Notes: generated by a model not told the origin, from the letters alone. DNA of 17,161 bases from AcAMD-5 sp044343935 (GCA_044343935.1 JBIJDU010000024.1:1-17161); one strand, 5' to 3'. Numbered from the stretch's first letter, positions 7,121 through 15,261 are shown. Program-made: numbers and translations.

Positions 7121-8636
7121 TTTGCTACCAATCACTCGGGCGTTGATTTCCGTTTCGAATAAGTCCGGCTTGGCTGAACTAGTGACCGCATTGATTTCGG
7201 CAAAAGTCGAAATTGTTTCAACTGGCAGTACTGCGGCAAAAATTAGAGAACTTGGCGCTGAAGTAACTGACGTTTCAAAAGTAACAAATTTTGCTGAGAT
7301 GCTAGATGGCCGAGTGAAGACGCTCCATCCAAATATTCATGCTGGAATCTTGGCTGATAAGTCAAATAGTTCTCATCTGGCGCAATTACAAAGCGCGGAT
7401 ATTGCGGCCTTTGATTTGGTAGTGGTTAATTTATATCCGTTTAGCGAAACTATTGCGGCAGGTGCAGATTTTGCAACCGCAATTGAAAATATTGATATTG
7501 GTGGCCCAGCGATGGTTCGGGCTGCGGCAAAGAATTTCAACTCAATTGCCGTGGTAACCGATCCGGAACAATATGGATTGGTCATTGAACAACTCGCAAG
7601 CGGCGGATTTAGTTATGAGACCAGATTAGATTTAGCAAAGGCGGCTTTTGCACACACTGCAAAATATGACAGCGCAATTGCAACTTGGTTAACAAAATCA
7701 GAAATGGGATTTGTCAGCCTAGTTGGCAGTAAGACTCAAGACCTCAGATATGGCGAGAATCCACAACAACATGCCGCGCTTTATCTAACTTCTAACTATG
7801 GCATAGCAGGCGCTAAGCAATTGCAAGGAAAAGATCTTTCGTTCAATAATTTAGTAGATGCGGATGCCGCTTGGCGGGCAGCACAAGCGCATCTTGAGCC
7901 GACAGTTGCAATTATTAAGCACACCAATCCGTGTGGTTTAGCCACAGCAAAAACGATTGCAGCGGCATACCGAAAGGCACATGATTGCGATCCAGTCTCT
8001 GCTTTCGGGGCAGTTATTGCCACAAATCGAGAAGTTGATGAGGAGTTTGCAAGCCTTAACTCCGAAATTTTTACTGAGGTAATTGCTGCACCAAGTTTTT
8101 CAACTACAGCTTTAGAAATATTTGCGAACCGAAAGAATTTACGGTTATTACAAGTTACTGCTGGATCTGATCCGATTGAAATCAAACAAATTAGTGGCGG
8201 CTTTTTAGTCCAACAACCAGATCATTTTCAAAGCGCTGGCGATGAGTCAGCGAATTGGCAATTAGTCTCTGGATCGCCCGCTACCGATCTAGTGTTGGCG
8301 GATTTGCAGTTCGCTTGGCGGAGCGTCCGTGCCGTTAAATCAAATGCCATTGTCTTAGCGAAAGATTTAGCAACAGTTGGTATTGGTATGGGACAAGTGA
8401 ATCGAGTTGATTCGGTTCGCCTTGCTGTTTCTCGAGCCGGAGATCGGGCCCATGGTGCAGTTGCCGCAAGTGATGCCTTCTTCCCATTTGCTGATGGCGT
8501 ATCAGAGTTAATCGCCGCAGGAGTTAGGGCAATCGTGCAGCCAGGTGGATCAGTGAGAGATCCGGAAGTAATCGCAGCGGCTGCTGAAGCTGGAATCACC
8601 ATGTACCTCACTGGCGTTCGACACTTCTGGCATTGA
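7113..8636 (+). CDS. purH: bifunctional AICAR transformylase / IMP cyclohydrolase
   Basis: This enzyme catalyses the last two steps of IMP synthesis, using 10-formyl-THF. It has 507 residues, within the usual 500-530. The N-terminal MGS-like cyclohydrolase domain (about 1-145) shows SVSNKSGL, STGSTA, MLDGRVKTLHPNIHAGIL and VNLYPF. The AICAR transformylase domain (about 145-507) shows LRYGENP (211-217), GKDLSFNNLVDADAAW and the catalytic Lys269-His270 in IIKHTNPCG. It also shows DPVSAFGAVIA, KSNAIVLAKD and the C-terminal GGSVRDPEVI to RHFWH. One oddity is that RYGENPHQ, the motif I remember for the family, reads RYGENPQQ here (Gln218). The start overlaps purN by 8 bases, and folD follows after 12 bases. 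Confidence 0.97.
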   Translation: MTNLLPITRALISVSNKSGLAELVTALISAKVEIVSTGSTAAKIRELGAEVTDVSKVTNFAEMLDGRVKTLHPNIHAGILADKSNSSHLAQLQSADIAAFDLVVVNLYPFSETIAAGADFATAIENIDIGGPAMVRAAAKNFNSIAVVTDPEQYGLVIEQLASGGFSYETRLDLAKAAFAHTAKYDSAIATWLTKSEMGFVSLVGSKTQDLRYGENPQQHAALYLTSNYGIAGAKQLQGKDLSFNNLVDADAAWRAAQAHLEPTVAIIKHTNPCGLATAKTIAAAYRKAHDCDPVSAFGAVIATNREVDEEFASLNSEIFTEVIAAPSFSTTALEIFANRKNLRLLQVTAGSDPIEIKQISGGFLVQQPDHFQSAGDESANWQLVSGSPATDLVLADLQFAWRSVRAVKSNAIVLAKDLATVGIGMGQVNRVDSVRLAVSRAGDRAHGAVAASDAFFPFADGVSELIAAGVRAIVQPGGSVRDPEVIAAAAEAGITMYLTGVRHFWH

Positions 8637-8648
8637 GATGATTCAGCC

Positions 8649-9482
8649 ATGAGCAAAGTCCTAGATGGCAAGGCAGTAGCGAAAAAAGTCAAAACTGAAT
8701 TAATTGAACGGGTTGCAAAATTACCAAGCAAACCCGGTCTTGCCACGATATTAGTAGGTGATGATCCAGCAAGTCATTCATATGTTGCTGGTAAACATCG
8801 TGATTGCGCTGAAGTTGGAATTGCTTCAATCCAAATTGTTTTGCCGGCGACTGCAACGCAAGCGGAAATAATTGCTGAGATAGAAAAACTGAATCAAGAT
8901 CCAGGCTGTACTGGAATGATTGTGCAATTGCCGTTACCAAAGAATGTTGATGTTGGCACCGTGTTATCTGCAATTGATCCAGCAAAAGACGCTGATGGCC
9001 TGCATCCAGTTAATTTAGGAAATTTAGTTTTAGGAGTAGCAGCACCACTGCCATGCACACCACGCGGCATCATTTATTTATTGAATCATTATGGGATCTC
9101 TATTGCTGGCAAAGAAGTTGTAGTGGTTGGTCGCGGTACCACCGTAGGTCGGCCACTTGGGCTGTTGCTAACTAGAAAAACTGAAAATGCCACCGTGGTG
9201 CTTTGTCACACGGGTACAAAAGATATTTCAAAGTACACAAAATCAGCCGACATTGTTATTGCTGCCGTAGGAAATCCTGGCATGATTTTGGGCGATTGGG
9301 TAAAACCAGATTCGGTTTTAGTTGATGTTGGGATATCTAGAACAGCAGCTGGCTTAATTGGTGACATTTCATTGCAAGCTATTGCGAAGAGTGCGTGGCA
9401 TGCGCCAGTGCCAGGTGGCGTAGGTCCCATGACTCGCGCGATGCTGTTATTAAATGTGATTGAGGCAGCGGAGCGCAGATGA
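8649..9482 (+). CDS. folD: bifunctional methylene-THF dehydrogenase / methenyl-THF cyclohydrolase
   Basis: FolD interconverts 5,10-methylene-, methenyl- and 10-formyl-THF with NADP, and so supplies the formyl donor for the neighbouring PurN and PurH. It has 277 residues, slightly short but normal (280-300). The active-site YxxxK is Tyr45-Lys49 in SYVAGKHRDC. Further signatures are VQLPLP, DPAKDADGLHPVN, PCTPRGI, the Rossmann loop VVGRGTTVGRPLG and PVPGGVGPMTRAMLL. Only a weak Shine-Dalgarno is visible before the ATG, so reinitiation after purH is likely. It overlaps the next gene by 4 bases (ATGA). Confidence 0.97.
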   Translation: MSKVLDGKAVAKKVKTELIERVAKLPSKPGLATILVGDDPASHSYVAGKHRDCAEVGIASIQIVLPATATQAEIIAEIEKLNQDPGCTGMIVQLPLPKNVDVGTVLSAIDPAKDADGLHPVNLGNLVLGVAAPLPCTPRGIIYLLNHYGISIAGKEVVVVGRGTTVGRPLGLLLTRKTENATVVLCHTGTKDISKYTKSADIVIAAVGNPGMILGDWVKPDSVLVDVGISRTAAGLIGDISLQAIAKSAWHAPVPGGVGPMTRAMLLLNVIEAAERR

Positions 9483-9739
9483 TCAGTTGGATTAAGTCCC
9501 ACTTGATTTGGAGCTTTACCGTATTGTTAAGTGGGATAGCAGTAGTTTTGATTTTGGCTGACTTTTTTAAATTTGGTGTATTTGTTTTTGCAGCAGCAGC
9601 CTTATTGCTGGCTTTTGCAAGGGGGCTTGGTGTGGCTGACCGGCTACTTCAGGTTCGAAGTAAACGGCTAGATGTGCTGCTTTATCTAGCCTTTGCCACC
9701 TCATTATTTTTGCTGGCGCTGGTGATTCCCACCGGTTGA
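9479..9739 (+). CDS. small membrane protein, DUF3017-like
   Basis: The 86-residue product has three probable membrane segments (about 9-28, 30-47, 66-84) separated by a basic loop (ADRLLQVRSKRLD). It overlaps folD by the coupling sequence ATGA. Its size, hydrophobicity and position right after folD match the actinobacterial DUF3017 family, which has no known function. No catalytic or binding motif is visible. Despite its shortness it looks real because of the start/stop overlap and membrane-like composition. It appears to be the last gene of the sucC-to-folD block. Confidence 0.75.
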   Translation: MISWIKSHLIWSFTVLLSGIAVVLILADFFKFGVFVFAAAALLLAFARGLGVADRLLQVRSKRLDVLLYLAFATSLFLLALVIPTG

Positions 9740-9809
9740 GCCAGTTAGCTCAATCTGGCAGGCAGGTATGCTTCAGCATACGAATTTACCCAAATAACGG
9801 AGGAAATCC
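9740..9809 (+). promoter_or_regulatory. spacer with hairpins and strong RBS before mdh
   Basis: The spacer holds a perfect 6-bp hairpin, GTATGC-TTCA-GCATAC (9766-9781). Upstream are two mutually exclusive short stems: TGAGC/GCTCA (9737-9741 with 9747-9751) and GCCAG/CTGGC (9740-9744 with 9755-9759). No T-run follows, so an intrinsic terminator is not convincing. TATGCT (9767-9772), inside the hairpin, could be a -10 element, but its -35 (TTAGCT, 9745-9750) is weak. GGAGG at 9799-9803 is a strong Shine-Dalgarno for mdh. A new transcription start here is plausible but unproven. Confidence 0.4.
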
Positions 9810-10766
9810 ATGGCTCGCTCAGGGGTCGTTTCAGTCATTGGCGCAGGTTTTTATGGTTCAACTACCGCGCTGCGATTAGCCGAGTATGACATTTTTGAAA
9901 AAGTAGTGCTAACTGACATTCTTGAAGGTAAAGCCGAAGGTCTTGCGCTGGATATGAATCAGTCGCGTGGCATTGAAGGATTTGAAACGTTGGTTGTTGG
10001 CCAGACCACCACCGCTGAAGGTGCAGGCTACGAAGCAATTGCTGGGTCTGATGTTGTGGTAATCACGGCAGGGCTACCGCGCAAGCCGGGGATGAGCCGA
10101 ATGGACTTAATTGAAGTTAATGCAAAAATTGTTCGATCAGTGGCTGAGCAGATAGCCAAACATGCACCAAACGCAGTAGTTATTGTGGTTTCTAATCCAT
10201 TAGATGAAATGACTGCCTTAACTCAATTAGCTACTGGTTTTGCTAAGAACAAAGTAATGGGACAAGCTGGCATGTTGGACACCGCTCGCTTCACTTATTT
10301 TGTGGCTGAAACATTGAATGTGCCAGTAGGCAGCGTGCAGACGCTAACGTTAGGTTCGCATGGCGACACCATGGTGCCAGTGCCATCACGTTGTCTAGTT
10401 AATGGAAAGCCGCTGAGCGAATTACTTCCAGCTGAAAAAATTGAAGAGTTGGTTGTGCGCACCAGAAATGGTGGTGCTGAAATTGTGGCACTACTTAAAA
10501 CGGGTTCTGCCTATTACGCCCCTTCTGCTGCCGCAGCACGAATGGCACGCGCGGTAATTGAAGATTCCAATTCAGTAATGCCAGTTTGTGCTTGGATTGA
10601 TGGCGAGTATAGCATCTCTGGGGTTTACCTTGGTGTTGAAGCCAAGATCGGACGAAATGGTGTAACAGAAGTTGTCGAAACTGCGTTAACTGAATCGGAG
10701 AAAGCAGAACTGTTGGTTGCGGCGGAAGCAGTTCGTACCAAACAAGCCGATGTTCAATCTTTGTAG
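9810..10766 (+). CDS. mdh: malate dehydrogenase, LDH-like (type III)
   Basis: The enzyme oxidises malate to oxaloacetate with NAD in the TCA cycle. It has 318 residues. The NAD-binding loop is GAGFYG (11-16), and Asp36 at the end of the second strand favours NAD over NADP. Substrate-loop arginines Arg91 and Arg97 in LPRKPGMSR mark malate rather than lactate specificity, since LDH has Gln at the second position. Asn129 (NPLDEMT), Asp157-Arg160 (LDTAR) and catalytic His184 (GSHGD) complete the site. This is the LDH-like tetrameric type, not the GAAGQIGY type common in Streptomyces and mycobacteria. GGAGG lies 6 bases before the ATG. icd follows after 30 bases with its own Shine-Dalgarno. Confidence 0.95.
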   Translation: MARSGVVSVIGAGFYGSTTALRLAEYDIFEKVVLTDILEGKAEGLALDMNQSRGIEGFETLVVGQTTTAEGAGYEAIAGSDVVVITAGLPRKPGMSRMDLIEVNAKIVRSVAEQIAKHAPNAVVIVVSNPLDEMTALTQLATGFAKNKVMGQAGMLDTARFTYFVAETLNVPVGSVQTLTLGSHGDTMVPVPSRCLVNGKPLSELLPAEKIEELVVRTRNGGAEIVALLKTGSAYYAPSAAAARMARAVIEDSNSVMPVCAWIDGEYSISGVYLGVEAKIGRNGVTEVVETALTESEKAELLVAAEAVRTKQADVQSL

Positions 10767-10796
10767 TAACTAAATCAAAATAAACAGGAGAGTGCA

Positions 10797-12011
10797 GTGG
10801 GGAAGATCAAGGTTGTAAATCCAGTTGTGGAATTAGATGGAGATGAAATGACCAGAATTATCTGGCAATTCATCAAAGATCGATTGATTCTGCCTTACCT
10901 TGATATCGATTTAAAGTATTACGACTTAAGTATTGAAAATCGTGACGCTACTGATGATCAAGTAACGATTGACTCCGCCAATGCGATTAAGCAATATGGC
11001 GTTGGCGTTAAGTGCGCCACCATCACTCCAGATGAGGCTCGAGTTCAAGAGTTTGGTTTGAAAAAAATGTGGAAGTCGCCAAACGGCACCATTAGAAATA
11101 TTTTGGGTGGCGTAATTTTTCGTGAACCTATCATTATCAGCAACATCCCTAGATTGGTGCCAGGTTGGACTAAACCAATCGTGGTAGGTCGTCATGCTTT
11201 TGGTGATCAGTATCGCGCAACTGATATCAAGGTTCCTGGAGCTGGGTCACTCACGTTGACCTACACCCCAGCTGATGGTTCGGCACCAATGGAATTGAAT
11301 GTTTATGACTTTCCATCAGGTGGCGTAGCCATGGCGATGTATAACTTGGATGATTCGATTCGTGACTTTGCTCGAGCATCATTGCGATATGGCTTGAGTC
11401 GGAATTTCCCAGTTTATCTGTCTACCAAGAACACAATTTTGAAAGCTTACGATGGCAGATTCAAAGACATCTTCCAAGAAGTTTATGAAACTGAATTCAA
11501 GAGTGATTTTGAAAAAGCTGGACTGACTTATGAGCACCGGTTAATTGATGACATGGTAGCTGCTGCAATGAAGTGGGAAGGTGGCTATGTCTGGGCATGC
11601 AAAAATTATGACGGAGACGTGCAGTCAGACACTGTCGCGCAAGGCTTTGGTTCACTTGGTTTGATGACCAGTGTGCTGATGACACCAGATGGTAAAACAG
11701 TTGAAGCGGAAGCTGCTCATGGCACGGTAACTCGACATTACCGAATGCATCAGCAGGGTAAGCCAACCTCAACAAATCCAATTGCGTCTATTTTTGCTTG
11801 GACCCAGGGTTTGAGTTACCGAGGCAAAATGGATGGCACCCCAGAGGTAACTCGGTTCGCCGAGACCTTAGAGCGGGTATGCATTCAAACCGTTGAAGCG
11901 GGAAAGATGACCAAGGATTTGAGTTTATTAATTGGTCCTGACCAGCCATACTTATCAACTGAGGAATTCCTAGCCGCGGTTGCAGAAAACCTAGAGAAAG
12001 CAATGAACTAA
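10797..12011 (+). CDS. icd: NADP-dependent isocitrate dehydrogenase, eukaryotic-like homodimeric type
   Basis: The enzyme converts isocitrate to 2-oxoglutarate and CO2 with NADP. It has 404 residues and aligns with almost no shift to the IDH1/IDH2 family. Substrate residues Arg100, Arg109, Arg132 and Tyr139 fall at the numbers used for human IDH1, and Lys211 matches human Lys212. The metal aspartates lie in LIDDM and KNYDGDVQSD. NADP-binding AHGTVTRHYR (308-317 region) carries the Arg-His pair typical of NADP specificity. The GTG start has AGGAG at 10786-10790, 6 bases upstream. It is neither the E. coli-type nor the monomeric ~740-residue IDH. The CNNM gene starts 4 bases after its stop. Confidence 0.96.
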   Translation: MGKIKVVNPVVELDGDEMTRIIWQFIKDRLILPYLDIDLKYYDLSIENRDATDDQVTIDSANAIKQYGVGVKCATITPDEARVQEFGLKKMWKSPNGTIRNILGGVIFREPIIISNIPRLVPGWTKPIVVGRHAFGDQYRATDIKVPGAGSLTLTYTPADGSAPMELNVYDFPSGGVAMAMYNLDDSIRDFARASLRYGLSRNFPVYLSTKNTILKAYDGRFKDIFQEVYETEFKSDFEKAGLTYEHRLIDDMVAAAMKWEGGYVWACKNYDGDVQSDTVAQGFGSLGLMTSVLMTPDGKTVEAEAAHGTVTRHYRMHQQGKPTSTNPIASIFAWTQGLSYRGKMDGTPEVTRFAETLERVCIQTVEAGKMTKDLSLLIGPDQPYLSTEEFLAAVAENLEKAMN

Positions 12012-12015
12012 CCAG

Positions 12016-13308
12016 ATGGCAGATCCGGTCAGAGACATCCTTATTGTTTTGTTTTTCGTATTAATCGGCGGTGTATTCGCCGCTGCCGAAATAAGTTTGA
12101 TCTCAATTCGGGAAAGTCAGATTTCTCAATTTACCGGCCGCCGAGCAAAATTAGTAGCAAAGTTAATCTCGGCACCAAACAGATTTTTGGCTGCAGTTCA
12201 GGTCGGCGTTACGTTGGCTGGATTCATCTCAGCAGGATTCGGCGCCTCAAGCTTGGCACCAGATGTTGCGCCGTGGTTTGAATCATTTAATTTATCTGAA
12301 TCCGTTGCTGAAACTGCAGCTTTTATCCTTATCACCTTAGCAATTTCATTTGTGTCACTTGTGTTAGGTGAGCTAGTACCAAAACGCTTGGCACTTCACC
12401 ACACGGTTGGTTTTGCAATGGTTCTGGCAGTTCCAGTTGAAATATTGGCGCGATTGTCCAAGCCATTTATTGCTCTGCTTTCATTCTCGACTAACTTAAT
12501 TGTTCGGATTTTTGGAGTTGATCCGCACCGCAAGCGAGGTGAGATTGATGCTGCTGAACTGAGAGATTTAGTTGCTTCTCAGGAAAATATCTCCGAACAA
12601 GAGCGAGCAATTTTGGCAGATGTTTTTTCACTGGCGGATAAAGAGGTTCGTGAAATTATGTTGCCAAGAACTGAAGTTGAGTTCATTGAAGCTGATACTC
12701 CAATCTTTAAAGCAGCGCAGTGGGTAAATGACAAAGCATTCTCTCGATATCCAGTTGCAGGTGATGGTTTTGATGATGTGCTGGGATTTGTGCACGTGCG
12801 CGATTTGCTCAACCCAGAGATGCGTGAGCGTTCTATTCGAGTTCGAGATATTGCCAGAGATATCTTGAAATTTCCTGGCACCAAATCGGTGCTCAGTGCT
12901 ATGCATGAAATGCGTCAAGCTGGGCAGCATTTAGCAATTGTGGTTGATGAGTACGGTGGTACCGCAGGGATTGTCTCGCTAGAGGATATAGTTGAAGAAG
13001 TAATTGGTGAAATTCACGACGAATATGATGAAATCGAAAAACCATCAATTCAAGGCGCTAGCGGCGAATACGATATCGACGGACTACTAAATCTAGAAGA
13101 CTTTACCGAGATGACTTCAGTTGAGTTACCCGATGGCCCTTATGAAACTGTCGCAGGCTGGGCGGTAGCACAGATTGGCAGATTGCCTGAGGTTGGCGAT
13201 GAAGTTGAATTCGAGAATGCGAAATTTGAAGTTACCAAAGTTGAAGCTCGGCGTATCTCTAGATTAAAAGTTGTTGTTGCTGCCGCGACAATTGAAGATG
13301 TTGACTAG
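12016..13308 (+). CDS. CNNM/CorC-type membrane protein (TM + CBS pair + CorC_HlyC domain)
   Basis: This is a family of membrane proteins tied to magnesium or cobalt transport, often annotated as hemolysin-related. Residues about 1-150 form the CNNM domain: a first helix FFVLIGGVFAAAEISLISI, an amphipathic stretch, LAAVQVGVTLAGFISAGFG, a third hydrophobic segment near 100-120 ending in LGELVPKRLA, and another near 135-165. Residues about 205-330 hold a CBS pair (REIMLPRTEVEFI; VDEYGGTAGIVSLEDIVEEVIGEI). Residues about 340-425 are the CorC_HlyC domain (YDIDGLLNLEDF to VEARRISRLKV). It has 430 residues, a normal length. The ATG is 4 bases after the icd stop with no clear Shine-Dalgarno, so translation is probably coupled to icd. 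Transport direction and ion cannot be read from sequence. Confidence 0.9.
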   Translation: MADPVRDILIVLFFVLIGGVFAAAEISLISIRESQISQFTGRRAKLVAKLISAPNRFLAAVQVGVTLAGFISAGFGASSLAPDVAPWFESFNLSESVAETAAFILITLAISFVSLVLGELVPKRLALHHTVGFAMVLAVPVEILARLSKPFIALLSFSTNLIVRIFGVDPHRKRGEIDAAELRDLVASQENISEQERAILADVFSLADKEVREIMLPRTEVEFIEADTPIFKAAQWVNDKAFSRYPVAGDGFDDVLGFVHVRDLLNPEMRERSIRVRDIARDILKFPGTKSVLSAMHEMRQAGQHLAIVVDEYGGTAGIVSLEDIVEEVIGEIHDEYDEIEKPSIQGASGEYDIDGLLNLEDFTEMTSVELPDGPYETVAGWAVAQIGRLPEVGDEVEFENAKFEVTKVEARRISRLKVVVAAATIEDVD

Positions 13309-13317
13309 TTTCTAGTC
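13303..13317 (+). repeat. 6-bp perfect inverted repeat at end of the CNNM gene
   Basis: GACTAG-TTT-CTAGTC overlaps the TAG stop of the CNNM gene. It could form a small hairpin in RNA. There is no following T-run, so it is not a standard terminator. It may slow polymerase or protect RNA ends, or it may be chance. Confidence 0.35.
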
Positions 13318-13340
13318 CAACGTATGGGAGTATTTACACT

Positions 13341-14348
13341 GTGATCGGTGCTAATGAGCGAGTGTTATCGGGAATACAACCAACGATGGATTCATTCCAT
13401 GTCGGAAATTGGTTTGGTGCGCTAACGCAATGGGTAGATCTGCAACAAACTCATGATTGTTTTTACTGTGTTGTAGACCTACACGCCCTTACTGTTAATC
13501 ATGATCCAACTGCTATAAAGCAGCGAACGCTTGCTTCAGTTGCGCAGCTATTTGCGATTGGCATTGATCCGAACAAAGCAACCGTATTTGTGCAAAGTCA
13601 CCTAGCTGAGCATTCTCAGCTAGCTTGGGTTCTTTCGTGTCTGGCTGGCTTTGGTGAAGCATCGAGAATGACGCAGTTTAAAGATAAGTCACAAAAAGAA
13701 GGAACTGATCGTTCTACCGTTGGATTATTTACCTATCCAATCTTGCAAGCCGCTGATATTTTGCTTTACCAACCCAGCCGGGTTCCCGTTGGCGATGATC
13801 AGCGACAACATTTGGAGTTAACTCGAGATTTAGCGCAGCGCTTTAATTCAACTTATGGCGAAACTTTTAGAATTCCAGAGACCATGACTGTAGTTGGTAA
13901 TTCCCGAGTATTAGATTTACAAGATCCAACCGCGAAGATGAGTAAGTCCTCACCAGCTGGTGCGGTGTTTCTGATGGACAGTAATGATCAAATTACCAAA
14001 AAGATAAAGTCAGCCGTAACCGATAGCGATCGGGAAGTTAGTTTTGATCCCGTCGCCAAACCTGGTATCGCAAATCTAATTGGCCTACTTGCGGCAGCAA
14101 CTGATTCAACGCTGGAAGCGACCGCAGCCCAGGTGGCTGGACTTGGCTATGGCGCGTTCAAGCAGCAGGTTGCGGATGCATTGGTGTCGCGAATTGAACC
14201 CATTCGCGACACTACCCAGCAGTTACTAAATGACCCGTCGACGCTGCAACAGCAAATCCAAACCGGGGCGCAGAAGGCTAGAGCGGTTGCTAGTTCGACC
14301 ATGACTGCAGTAAATCAGCGGCTAGGGCTGCTGCCTGAGTCCCCTTGA
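13341..14348 (+). CDS. trpS: tryptophanyl-tRNA synthetase
   Basis: A class I aminoacyl-tRNA synthetase that charges tRNA-Trp. It has 335 residues, the usual size of bacterial TrpRS. The N-terminus VLSGIQPT is canonical. The HIGH-like motif is HVGN (20-23) in SFHVGNWFGAL and the KMSKS loop is at 199-203. Other signatures are YPILQAADILLYQ and VPVGDDQRQHLELTRDLAQRFN. The GTG start has GGGAG at 13326-13330, a spacing of 10. It is 32 bases downstream of the CNNM gene, so it may be the last gene of that transcript or have its own promoter. No T-box-like leader fits in so short a gap. Confidence 0.97.
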   Translation: MIGANERVLSGIQPTMDSFHVGNWFGALTQWVDLQQTHDCFYCVVDLHALTVNHDPTAIKQRTLASVAQLFAIGIDPNKATVFVQSHLAEHSQLAWVLSCLAGFGEASRMTQFKDKSQKEGTDRSTVGLFTYPILQAADILLYQPSRVPVGDDQRQHLELTRDLAQRFNSTYGETFRIPETMTVVGNSRVLDLQDPTAKMSKSSPAGAVFLMDSNDQITKKIKSAVTDSDREVSFDPVAKPGIANLIGLLAAATDSTLEATAAQVAGLGYGAFKQQVADALVSRIEPIRDTTQQLLNDPSTLQQQIQTGAQKARAVASSTMTAVNQRLGLLPESP

Positions 14349-14449
14349 GATTTAGATCACAGTTCTTCAACTCGATTATTTGGCCGCTTCAACTTACCTA
14401 GATTTGCGCTAGTGGCTAGTCTTACGCCAAATTAGAAACTGGAGTGGGA
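14349..14449 (+). promoter_or_regulatory. trpS-sdhC spacer with possible sdh promoter and RBS
   Basis: The 101-base spacer contains TTACCT (14394-14399), a 17-base gap and TAGTCT (14417-14422), a plausible but weak -35/-10 pair for the sdh operon. GGAG at 14441-14444 is the Shine-Dalgarno for sdhC. Three CTAG tetramers occur in 22 bases (14398, 14409, 14416). No convincing intrinsic terminator for trpS was found. Confidence 0.35.
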
Positions 14450-15241
14450 ATGAAAGACGGCATGCTCTCCGCTGGTCGCGCCAGAATTACAGAACGAACG
14501 CTTCGCACCGATAAATGGTGGCTACAGCCGCTGGTGACCTTTGGCGTTTTGATCTCATTTGTTATTTACTCAACCATTAGGGCTTTTGAAAACGCACATT
14601 ACTATGCCACTCCGTTGCTGTCACCGTTTTACTCACCATGTTTAGCGGTTGCCTGTGTTCCGGGGTCATCAGATATTGGTCAGCCAATTGGTAGCTGGTA
14701 TACCTTGTCACCAGCATTTCTAATTTTGTTTATTCCACTTGGTTTCCGAATGACCTGCTATTACTACCGACGCAGTTACTATCGATCATTTTGGCTTTCG
14801 CCACCAGCTTGTGCAGTTGGTGAACCACATAAGAAATACACTGGTGAAACACGCGCGCCGCTCATCCTGCAAAACGCTCACCGTTACTTCTTCTTCTTAG
14901 GTTTGTTCCTAAATGTGATTTTGACTTACGATGCAATTTTGGCCTTCCGTAACGACGAGTATGAATGGGGTCATGTCAGCGTGGGCACGTTGGTGCTAGT
15001 TATTAACGCCACCTTGCTCTGGTTGTATTCACTTTCTTGCCACACTTGTCGACACACTCTTGGTGGTCGATTAAAGAACTTTTCGAAAAATCCAGTCAGA
15101 TATAAAATGTGGACTTGGGTAAGTAAGTTAAACACTAAGCATCCACTGTTCGCCTGGATCTCATTGCTTTGGGTGGCATTCACTGATTTTTATGTTCGAA
15201 GTGTTTCAACTGGCCTATTTACTAACTTCTATCTTTTTTAA
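14450..15241 (+). CDS. sdhC: succinate dehydrogenase membrane anchor (actinobacterial Sdh1-type)
   Basis: This is the integral membrane subunit that anchors SdhAB and passes electrons to quinone. I choose ATG 14450 because GGAG lies 5 bases upstream; the in-frame GTG at 14444 overlaps that Shine-Dalgarno. This gives 263 residues with about five hydrophobic segments (near 28-45, 85-100, 145-165, 176-196, 233-248). It is a single large anchor, unlike the ~120-residue SdhC/SdhD pairs, and matches the type encoded before sdhAB in mycobacterial Sdh1 operons. The Cys/His motif SCHTCRH (Cys197, His198, Cys200, His202) and Cys64, Cys69, Cys103 and Cys121 stand out. Mycobacterial Sdh1 has been reported to hold a membrane-embedded Rieske-type cluster, and these residues are candidates. 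sdhA follows after 20 bases. Confidence 0.87.
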   Translation: MKDGMLSAGRARITERTLRTDKWWLQPLVTFGVLISFVIYSTIRAFENAHYYATPLLSPFYSPCLAVACVPGSSDIGQPIGSWYTLSPAFLILFIPLGFRMTCYYYRRSYYRSFWLSPPACAVGEPHKKYTGETRAPLILQNAHRYFFFLGLFLNVILTYDAILAFRNDEYEWGHVSVGTLVLVINATLLWLYSLSCHTCRHTLGGRLKNFSKNPVRYKMWTWVSKLNTKHPLFAWISLLWVAFTDFYVRSVSTGLFTNFYLF

Positions 15242-15261
15242 AGCGGAGCGAACGGATAAAA

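Noticed and set aside
8228..8746. 172-codon open frame on the minus strand across purH and folD
   Set aside because: It lies entirely opposite strongly supported genes and its translation has no recognisable motif. It looks like a codon-bias shadow.
13303..13317. Rho-independent terminator after the CNNM gene
   Set aside because: The inverted repeat is AT-rich with a 3-base loop and is not followed by a T-run. It is kept only as a repeat.
14398..14419. Three CTAG tetramers as a regulatory motif before sdhC
   Set aside because: CTAG occurs at many other places in this window, including inside genes, so the cluster is weak evidence for a binding site.
14444..14446. GTG at 14444 as the sdhC start
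   Set aside because: It overlaps the only good Shine-Dalgarno (GGAG 14441-14444). The ATG 6 bases later has correct spacing.
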